Assembly: GCA_963808455.1 (NCBI GenBank)
Contig: CAWEHT010000169.1
Location: 1 to 13,019, forward strand
DNA from: CAWEHT01 sp963808455
GTDB taxonomy: Bacteria; Chloroflexota; Anaerolineae; CG2-30-64-16
DNA length: 13,019 bases
Direction: 5' to 3'
Shown here: piece by piece, positions 7,524 through 13,019 of the stretch
Layout of the letters: each line of letters begins with the position of its first letter
Position numbering within the stretch: the first letter of the stretch is position 1
Notes under the pieces: model-generated
The model's input: the letters and a program-made list of their open reading frames with translations, nothing else
The model's database searches: none
Told to the model about the DNA's origin: nothing
Position numbers and translations under genes: made by a program

Positions 7524-9000
7524 ATCCCTTCTGGAAGCGGCCCCAGCCCGGGACTGGGATGAATTCGCCTTCGCGCACCAGCTGGCGCACGCGGGCTGAA
7601 CACGTCGCGCACCCTGCCGGAGACCGGCCAGCCCTCGTAGGGCGTGTAGCCGGCCATGGCATGCAGATAGCTGGCCTGGATCGTGCCCGGCGCCTCGGGA
7701 TCATAGATCACCACGTCGGCGTCGGCGCCCACGCGCAATTCGCCCTTGTCGCGCAAGCCGAAGATGCGCCGCCGGTGCCGCGCTGCAGGCTTCAACCAGG
7801 CGCGGCCAGGTCAGGTGGCCCTGGCCGATGCCATAGGTGGCCAGCAGGGGCAGCATCGTCTCCAGCCCTGGGATGCCGCCGGGTGTCTCGTTGAAGTGCG
7901 GGGAGCGGCATTTCTCGGCAATCGTATAATCGCAGTGATCCGTGCCAACGGTCTGGATTTGCCCTGCGGCGAGGCGCGCCCATAGGCCCGCTTTCTCGCC
8001 GGGCGCGCGCGAGCGGGGGCTGCATGATAGCCCACTCTGGATGCGGGCCGGCGTACATGGATTCGTCCAACAGCAGGTACTGCGGCGTGGTCTCGGCGAT
8101 GGCCGGCTGGCCGTCTGACCTGGAGGCGCTCACCTGGTCCACCGTCCCGCAGGGACCGAGCAGTGGACAACGTACAGGCGAAGGCCGTACCCCGGCGCCC
8201 CATCGCTCGTGCCTGCCACCCCGGGCGGCATGGGCGAAGCTGCTGTGCTTTTCGGGGCAAGCCCCGCCGCAGCTGCAGGGCAGGTCAGTCTGGCCGCTGC
8301 CCCGGCCAGGAAGAGCGCCCGGTGTGCGGCTTCGATCTCGGCCAGCGCCGGTCGAGCGCGCCCGTGGTTGGCCAATTCGGTCTGCCCGCTCTCGACCAAA
8401 TCGGCGGTGGCCGCGCTCGACGAGCGCGTCGTTCTCGCAATGGAGCATCACGGTCAGGCCATGGGCCGCGGCGGCCCGGAAGGCCCGGAAGAGCGCCGCA
8501 TCGTCCTGATAATAGTTTGGCCGGTAGGTGGTGTATAGCTTGATGGAAGGCAAACCGGCGGCGACCAGCCAGGCCATCCAGCCGTCCAGCACCTTGTCGT
8601 CCGGGAGTTCGGTCAACATCATGTGCAGGCCAAAATCGATCTGGGCCAGGTCCCCGATCTCTGCCAGCCGGGCTGCCAGTGCGGCGGCCACATCCTGGCC
8701 GGGAAATTGGGTCGCGAAGTCGATGACGGTGGTCACCCCGCCGCAGGCTGCGGTGCGCGTGCCGATCTCCCAGTTGTCCGGCGTGCGGTAGATCCCGGTG
8801 TCGAGCTGGATGTGCGTGTGAGGATCGACCAGGCCGGGCAGCACCAGGCAGCCGCGCGCATCCACCACACGAAGGCTGCCCTCGCCCGCCAGGTCTGGTC
8901 CCAGCGCCGCTACACGTCCTCCATGCAGCAGCAGGTCCCCGCGCCGCTCGCCGGCGGCCAGGACCAGGGTGCCACCCCGAATCAAAGTTGCGTCGCTCAT
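7516..9000 (-). CDS. hydA: dihydropyrimidinase/D-hydantoinase family amidohydrolase, five frameshifts and one in-frame insert
   Basis: A cyclic-amide hydrolase that opens dihydropyrimidine or hydantoin rings; cytoplasmic, binuclear metal enzyme. The whole family signature can be followed across three frames: VDPHTHIQLDTGIYRT near residue 60, the carbamylated lysine in SIKLYTTYRPNY, LHCEND, LYVVHCS, ETTPQYLLLD, GTDHCDYT and the C-terminal VGADADVVIYDP. Breaks lie near 8411, 8140, 8012, 7770 and 7591; four look like one extra base and one (8140) like a missing base. The corrected gene encodes about 493 residues, and about 456 without the 37-residue insert at 8175-8285. The true end is GWGRFQKGFS with stop at 7516-7518, overlapping the convergent ade stop by eight bases. 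The ATG overlaps the sirtuin stop, with GGAGG seven bases upstream. Allantoinase-like substrates cannot be excluded. It may be a pseudogene, but similar breaks in neighbours favour sequence error. Confidence 0.85.
8175..8285 (-). repeat. 111-bp hairpin-rich in-frame insert within the hydantoinase gene
   Basis: In the reading frame the conserved helix LFLAGAAAR should run straight into LYVVHCS, but 37 residues (starting TCPAAAAGLAPKS, ending PGYGLRL) intervene. The DNA is strongly structured. CGGGGC-TT-GCCCCG (palindrome at 8253-8266) sits inside a GCTGC/GCAGC outer pair spanning 8239-8273; GCCGCC-CGG-GGTGGC and GCCG-GGGTA-CGGC follow on the minus strand. CTG triplets flank the insert (8286-8288 and 8175-8177), a possible short target duplication. 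Its size is a multiple of three and it has no stop in this frame. It resembles the small palindromic elements known to insert into coding genes (for example the Rickettsia palindromic elements), but I cannot show a second copy in this window. Confidence 0.6.
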
Positions 9001-9759
9001 CGTAGGGCCTCCAGAAGTTGGGGGAGCACGACGCCGCCCGCGCCCTCCAGGTAGAAATCCGCAAGCTCCGAGATCGGCGTGCGCTCGGGATTGACATCGA
9101 TCACCAGCGCGCCGGCCCTGGCTGCCACGAAAGGCAAAGAAGCGGCCGGTTGGACGACGCCCGACGTCCCCACGACCAGCATGGCGTCGCAGCTCTCGCT
9201 CAGGTCGAAGGCCCGGTCGAGTTCCCGCTCAGGCAAAGCCTCGCCGAACCACACGACCTCAGGCCGCAGCAAGGCATGGCAGCGAGGGCAGTGAGGCGGC
9301 ATCTCCCCCTGCTCGAGCACATCGCTCCAGTCAAAACCGCGGTGTCCGCGCAGGCAGCGGTGGCGCAGGATGCTGCCGTGCAGCTCGATGACGTCGGTCG
9401 AGCCTGCCGCCTGGTGCAAGCCGTCGATATTTTGAGTGATAATCGTGACTTTTGGCCGTAGCTTTTCCAACGCGGCGATGGCCAGGTGGCCGGGGTTGGG
9501 GCGCGCTGCTGCGCGCCAAGCCGAAGCGATGCTCGTACCACTCCCACACCAGCTTCGGATCACGGTGAAAGCCTTCGATGGTCGCCAGTTGCATCGGATC
9601 GTAGCGTGCCCACAGCCCTTGCTCGGGGTCGCGGAATGTGGCCAGCCCCGACTCCTTCGAGACGCCGGCGCCGGTCAGCACCGCCAGGCACCGGGCCCCG
9701 GCCAGGCGCCGGGCGGCCTCCGCAATCAGCTGCTGCATCGCTTCAACCCCAGGTTGCAC
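8997..9759 (-). CDS. cobB: NAD-dependent protein deacylase, Sir2 family class III (CobB-like), one frameshift
   Basis: Removes acyl groups from lysines using NAD, giving nicotinamide and O-acyl-ADP-ribose; cytoplasmic. About 253 residues after correcting one extra base near 9508-9518. NAD-binding motif GAGVSKESGLATFRD lies near residue 30, catalytic motif TQNIDGLHQAAG near 120, ELHGS just after with the catalytic His, and GTSGVVQPAAS and VIDVNPERTP in the C-terminal half. WYEHRF has the Y-x-x-R spacing that in class III sirtuins favours succinyl/malonyl lysine. Of the zinc ligands, the second pair is CPRC but the first pair is reduced to RCLRGH, so only one clear Cys there. The GTG start at 9757-9759 is preferred because GGGGAG stands seven bases upstream; an in-frame ATG at 9738 is the alternative. 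Its TGA overlaps the hydantoinase ATG. Confidence 0.9.
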
Positions 9760-9843
9760 CGCTATTCTCCCCGAGTTCGTCGCCGGCCCCTATTGTACGC
9801 CGGTTCCGGCCCCGGCAACAAGCGGCAGGGCCGCTCGGCGACG

Positions 9844-10506
9844 TCAATGACGTCGATGCGGCGTGGCGGAGCCGATCAGCGCCAGCAGTTCGCACAGCAC
9901 CATGGCGGTCGCCCCCCAGACCTTGTGGCCATCAACGAGATAGTACGGCACCCGGACATCCTCGCCGCGGAGCTGCCAGACCTCCGAGATGCAAGAGGCA
10001 GGATCGAGCAGGCGGGAGAAGGGCGCTTCGATCACTTCGGCCACTTCGCCCGGCTGGGGACGGAAGTCAGGCCGCCTGGCAATGTAGCCCAGGACGGGCT
10101 GGATGCAGAAGTTGCTGGCCGGGACGAAGAGCCGTGACAGGCGCCCCAGGGTCTTTACCTGGGCCGGCTCGACGGCGAGCTCTTCCCACGTTTCGCGGAG
10201 CGCCGCTGCTTCGGCGGTTTCGCCGGGGTCGGCGCTGCCGCCGGGCAGCGAGATCTGGCCCTGATGGTTGGCGACCGTGTCGGTGCGCCGCGTCAGGACC
10301 AGGCAAAGGTCGCTTGCGCCGGGGCAGGGATAGGCCAGCAGGAGCACGGCGGCCTCGCGACACTGCAGGCCGGGGTCCAGGATGCGCTCCGCCCCGGGCC
10401 GCCGTGGCTGCGGGGCCATGCGGAGCTGCGCTGCCAGCCCGGGCAAGGGCCGGTCGCAGGCAGCTTCGAGCAGCTCGAGCGTGACGGAAGTGGCCGGCAT
10501 CGCCAT
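9844..10506 (-). CDS. Nudix hydrolase, CoA pyrophosphatase-like
   Basis: Hydrolyses nucleoside diphosphate derivatives; the NudL/CoAse-like arrangement suggests cleavage of CoA or acyl-CoA to phosphopantetheine and 3',5'-ADP. About 220 residues, intact. The Nudix box reads GSADPGETAEAAALRE then TWEELA, with all the metal-binding Glu residues; the usual Gly near its end is Ala. Just before it, LTRRTDTVANHQGQISLPGG matches the CoA-pyrophosphatase extension. I chose the ATG at 10504-10506 because an extended -10 lies seven bases upstream; the frame is open for 57 more codons to 10677, but that stretch overlaps the promoter and start of the lipid kinase and looks non-coding. The ATG two codons later (MPATS) is equally possible. 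It ends 84 bases before the sirtuin and is probably co-transcribed with it and the hydantoinase. Confidence 0.85.
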   Translation of the reverse strand: MAMPATSVTLELLEAACDRPLPGLAAQLRMAPQPRRPGAERILDPGLQCREAAVLLLAYPCPGASDLCLVLTRRTDTVANHQGQISLPGGSADPGETAEAAALRETWEELAVEPAQVKTLGRLSRLFVPASNFCIQPVLGYIARRPDFRPQPGEVAEVIEAPFSRLLDPASCISEVWQLRGEDVRVPYYLVDGHKVWGATAMVLCELLALIGSATPHRRH

Positions 10507-10513
10507 ACGCGAA

Positions 10514-10522
10514 ATTCTAGCA
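10514..10522 (-). promoter_or_regulatory. extended -10 promoter of the Nudix-sirtuin-hydantoinase unit
   Basis: On the minus strand TGCTAGAAT fits the extended -10 form TGnTATAAT (the hexamer TAGAAT occupies 10514-10519). No good -35 is seen at 17 bases. The chosen Nudix ATG starts seven bases downstream, so the transcript would be leaderless or nearly so; no ribosome site is visible there. Confidence 0.4.
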
Positions 10523-10549
10523 CAACCCATCCTGTGGTGAAACTCACCC

Positions 10550-10578
10550 TTGCGACGTTGCCCGTCTTCTGTTATGCT
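10550..10578 (+). promoter_or_regulatory. predicted promoter of the lipid-kinase gene
   Basis: TTGCGA at 10550-10555 and TATGCT at 10573-10578 are separated by the optimal 17 bases; each hexamer matches consensus at four of six positions. The transcript would start about 40 bases before the ATG at 10624. It is back to back with the Nudix promoter about 30 bases to the left. Confidence 0.5.
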
Positions 10579-10623
10579 TGGCTCACCTTGATGTCTCGGC
10601 TTGTTGCTACGTTTGCGGACCGA

Positions 10624-11555
10624 ATGCCAACCTACAAAGTCATTGCAAACCCTGTCGCAGGACGCGGCAACGGGCACGCGCTGTTCCCGTCGTCGATCGC
10701 ATGCTCAGCCAGGCAGGTGTCTCGTTTGACCTCGTCGAGACACGGGCTCCCTACGAGGCCACTGCGCTGGCGCTGCGGGCCGCGCAGGAGGGTTTCGCCA
10801 ACGTCGTCGCGGTGGGTGGCGACGGCACCGTTCACGAGGTCGTGAATGGGTTGGTGCAGGCCCACGATGGGAAGGCCGGCCCGGCCGGCACCAGGCTGGG
10901 GATCGTGCCTGCGGGTGCCGGTAACGACTTCGCCTGGAGCATGGGCTTGCCCCTGAATGACCCGGAAGCGGCCTGCCGCGTCTTGTTGGGCGATTGCCCA
11001 GCGCATGGTTGACCTGGCCAGGGCCACGGACGAGCGTGGGCAGACCTGGGTGTTCAACAACATGCTGGGCGCAGGCTTCGATGCGGCCACGGCCCTGGAG
11101 GCGTCCAAATCCCGCGCCTGCGTGGCCTCCCGCTGTATCTGTTGGCGGTACTGCGCACGATCCCGCGCTACAGCCAGGCCCCGCAGGTGACGGTTTGCAT
11201 CAACGGCCAGTGCGTAAGCAGGTCCATGCTCATGATCTGTGTCGCCAATGGCAGGCGGGGTGGCGGCGGTTTCTTGCTGGCGCCCCATGCCCTGTTGGAC
11301 GACGGGCTCTTGGACGTGACACTTGCGGGCGACGCCGGCCCGCTGGTCATCCTCCGTCTTTTGCCACACTTCGTGCGCGGCACTCATGCCACGCAGACCA
11401 GGTATGTCAGCAGCAGGCGCGCCAGTCACCTTGTCATCGAAGCTCCGGCCGGCATGCCCATGCACCTCGAAGGCGAGATCGTTCGCACCGATGCGCGCCG
11501 GATCGAAATCGGCGTGCTGCCGCGATCGCTAGCCGTGATCTCCGCGAGCGGATAA
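10624..11555 (+). CDS. diacylglycerol kinase-family lipid kinase (YegS/DgkB-like), three frameshifts
   Basis: Phosphorylates a lipid alcohol such as diacylglycerol with ATP, in membrane lipid recycling; a soluble, membrane-associated enzyme. The corrected length is about 310 residues, typical for the family. It starts MPTYKVIANPVAGRGNGH, the conserved first strand and glycine loop. The nucleotide loop GGDGTVHEVVNGL lies near residue 70 and GIVPAGAGNDFAWSMGLP near 100 (the second Gly-rich motif, usually GTGNDFA). ANGRRGGGGFLLAPHA and LDDGLLDV in the C-terminal domain are also diagnostic. Breaks lie near 10685 (one base missing), 11000 (one extra) and 11108 (one missing). The ATG at 10624 begins the conserved strand; only a weak GCGGA precedes it. 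It ends on TAA 15 bases before the HAD gene, so the two are probably co-transcribed. The exact lipid substrate cannot be told. Confidence 0.88.
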
Positions 11556-11570
11556 CAGGGAGTTCGATAC

Positions 11571-12384
11571 ATGCCGGCTCTGCAAGTCGTTCTTTTTGAC
11601 CTTGGAGGCACGCTCCTGCACTACGAGCAGCCGCCGGAGAGCACTTTTGAGGGGCGCTCAACGCGGTGCGCTGGGCACGTTTGTGCATGCCGCAATCCTG
11701 GCAAAGGCCAGCATCGCCGACCCGGAGCTTGCGGTTAGCGCAGTGGCCCGGCTGGCTGCTGCGATGGACGCCAAGGCCGCCCGCGTAGCACGCCGGCAAT
11801 GCCGCGACCATATCCGCGAGGGCCTGGAAGCGGTCGACGTCCAGGCTGGCGAGCGATGCGTGCAGGTCACGTGCGGCGTACTACGCAAGCATCTCGGAGG
11901 GCGTCAGGCCCGTGGCGGGTGATGCGGCCTGTCGTCTTGCTTCAGAGCTGGCGGCGCAGGGGCGCAGCCTGGGGCTGGTCTGCAATACCGTCTGGGCACC
12001 CGAAGCGCACGACGCCGACCTGCAGCGCTTCCAATTGCTCGACCTCCTGCTGGTGCGTGTCTATTCGTCGGCGGTGGGCGTCGTCACGTGCACCCCGCCA
12101 TCTACCGGCAGGCGCTCGATCTCTTTGATGTGGCCCCTGCGGAAGCCGTCTTCGTGGGCGACAGGTCGCTGCAGGACGTTGCCGGCCCGCAGAAGATCGG
12201 GATGCGCGCCGCCCTGGTGGCTTCGCCGTATCGAGCGGAGGCCGACCCCGAGATTCAACCCGATGCGCGCCTGGCTACGCTCGCCGAGTTGCCGGGTCTC
12301 CTCACGGCCTGGGACCGGGCGATCGAGAGCCGTCTCTCGGTGGCCGGTGCCACACCCGATGAGGGCGATGGCGGGGCGCGCTGA
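11571..12384 (+). CDS. HAD-superfamily hydrolase, three frameshifts
   Basis: A cytoplasmic HAD-fold hydrolase, probably a small-molecule phosphatase. About 270 residues after correction. Motif I is FDLGGTLLHY at residues 9-18: the nucleophile Asp is present but the second Asp of DxD is Gly. An all-helical cap region follows in a shifted frame (VHAAILAKASIADPE and onward). Motif II is LGLVCNT, with Thr in the usual Ser/Thr place. The Lys of motif III should precede HPAIYRQALD but falls exactly on a break near 12086. Motif IV is VFVGDRSLQDVAGPQKIGM, with the metal-binding acids. Other breaks lie near 11645 and 11842, both like an extra base. GGGAG stands eight bases before the ATG. It follows the lipid kinase by 15 bases. 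Substrate unknown. Confidence 0.8.
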
Positions 12385-12630
12385 TCGGCCGTTTCCGCGC
12401 CCTCCCAGGCTGGGCGTTGGCGGTCGCCCGAGGGGCCAGCGGATCGGGGTAGCGAGGATCGCCAACCGGCAGCCCGGTAATCGGTAAGCAGCCGGCTTGG
12501 CAGGCAAAGGCAGGTTCGGGCGGCAGTGGCTGCACGACGTTCACATGTGGTTTGGTACCATTGGGCTCTGGTCTGGCCCCCTCCATCCACTATACGTGGG
12601 GGGGTGTCCTGTGGAGCCGCATGTGAGGTT
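12385..12630. other. intergenic region before the lipoprotein gene
   Basis: GC-rich, no credible gene. Frames stay open on the minus strand only because of base composition, and none has a recognisable motif. A TATACG box at about 12592-12597 could be a -10, without a fitting -35. CCCTCCA and TGGGGGG flank it as an imperfect inverted repeat, with no T-run to make a terminator. Confidence 0.4.
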
Positions 12631-13019
12631 ATGATGCGTCGTTCCGGGCTTTCAGTTCTGTTCCTCGCGTTGGCGCTTCTGCTGGTGTTGGGCTGCAGCA
12701 TGAGGCTTTACCCTGGGGTGGTGCCCGCACAGGCCGCGGGGCACGGCGTGGGCATCCCGGGAGACAGCATCTACCTCCCTTTCCTTGCCCTCCCTTCATC
12801 TCCTACGCCGACCGCTACCCCTACGGTCACGCCAACACCTACCGCGGTGTCTTTCACAAGCTTACAATGGGATGAGCGCCTGACGGAGCGGGGCGCGGTC
12901 CTGGTGCCCGCACAGGTCCAGCCTGGACAGGGCTACTGGCGACTGGTGGTGGCGAAGTGGTACGATCCCACCGATTGGGATCCGCCGATGAACTGCCTGT
13001 GGGCGTGGGCGATCACGAC
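12631..13019 (+). CDS. lipoprotein of unknown function with Thr/Pro linker (partial, runs off window)
   Basis: The first 129 codons are visible. Residues 1-22 form a lipoprotein signal peptide: MMRRS, a hydrophobic stretch rich in Leu/Ala/Val, and the lipobox LVLGC with Cys at residue 22. A short region with IYLPFLALP follows, a phrase often seen in Chloroflexota exported proteins, then the linker SPTPTATPTVTPTPT (about residues 67-82). After it a folded-looking part rich in Trp/Tyr begins (LVPAQVQPGQGYWRLVVAKW) and is still open at the window end. It should be anchored to the outer face of the membrane. Two ATGs in a row (12631, 12634) can serve as start; TGAGGT is a weak ribosome site. No family is recognised; an extracellular beta-sandwich domain is only a guess. 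Confidence 0.75.
   Translation, partial: MMRRSGLSVLFLALALLLVLGCSMRLYPGVVPAQAAGHGVGIPGDSIYLPFLALPSSPTPTATPTVTPTPTAVSFTSLQWDERLTERGAVLVPAQVQPGQGYWRLVVAKWYDPTDWDPPMNCLWAWAIT

Noticed and set aside
7516..9000. Calling the hydantoinase a pseudogene
   Set aside because: Five breaks would suggest it, but all metal-ligand motifs survive and unrelated neighbours have the same kind of breaks, so sequence error is the simpler reading.
10507..10677. 57-residue N-terminal extension of the Nudix protein
   Set aside because: It overlaps the divergent promoters and the start of the lipid kinase, is unlike the family and has no ribosome site at its start.
12577..12606. Intrinsic terminator after the HAD gene
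   Set aside because: The inverted repeat is short and imperfect, with G-T pairs, and no T-run follows on either strand.

Overview
The window reads like a chromosomal fragment of a GC-rich bacterium, probably of the Chloroflexota (Anaerolineae/Caldilineae type). This rests on GC-rich coding, on surface proteins with long Thr/Pro/Ser linkers (the 155-residue linker of the binding protein near 5.4-4.9 kb and the TPTATPT stretch of the lipoprotein at the right edge), and on general gene style. No rRNA, tRNA, CRISPR array or complete transposon is visible. The taxonomic guess is inference.

Left part (63-5481, minus strand): a complete BMP-type (PnrA/NupN-like) ABC importer operon, transcribed right to left as substrate-binding protein, double-domain ATPase, permease 1, permease 2. 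A good promoter sits at 5658-5687. Between the binding protein and the ATPase are two perfect hairpins, the second followed by a T-run, which looks like a leaky terminator favouring binding-protein expression. The binding protein carries about thirteen 36-bp (12-residue) tandem repeats between signal peptide and ligand domain.

Middle (5814-9759): an adenine deaminase gene on the plus strand, diverging from the importer, converges with and overlaps by 8 bp a minus-strand dihydropyrimidinase/D-hydantoinase gene. The hydantoinase start overlaps the stop of a class III sirtuin gene (ATGA), and a Nudix (CoA pyrophosphatase-like) gene lies just upstream on the same strand. Importer, deaminase and cyclic-amidohydrolase together suggest uptake and breakdown or salvage of nucleosides and nucleobases.

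Right part (10550-13019, plus strand): a promoter, a diacylglycerol-kinase-family lipid kinase, a HAD hydrolase and the start of a lipoprotein that runs off the window.

Two features stand out. First, the hydantoinase gene contains a 111-bp, in-frame, hairpin-rich insert between two conserved motifs; without it the protein would be about 456 residues, the normal family length. Second, about 15 single-base frameshifts break otherwise well-conserved proteins. Only one lies left of 6.4 kb and 14 lie between 6.4 and 12.1 kb, in five unrelated genes. Catalytic motifs persist on both sides of each break, so indel errors in the sequence are more likely than decay. Broken genes are annotated below as single CDS with their breakpoints.
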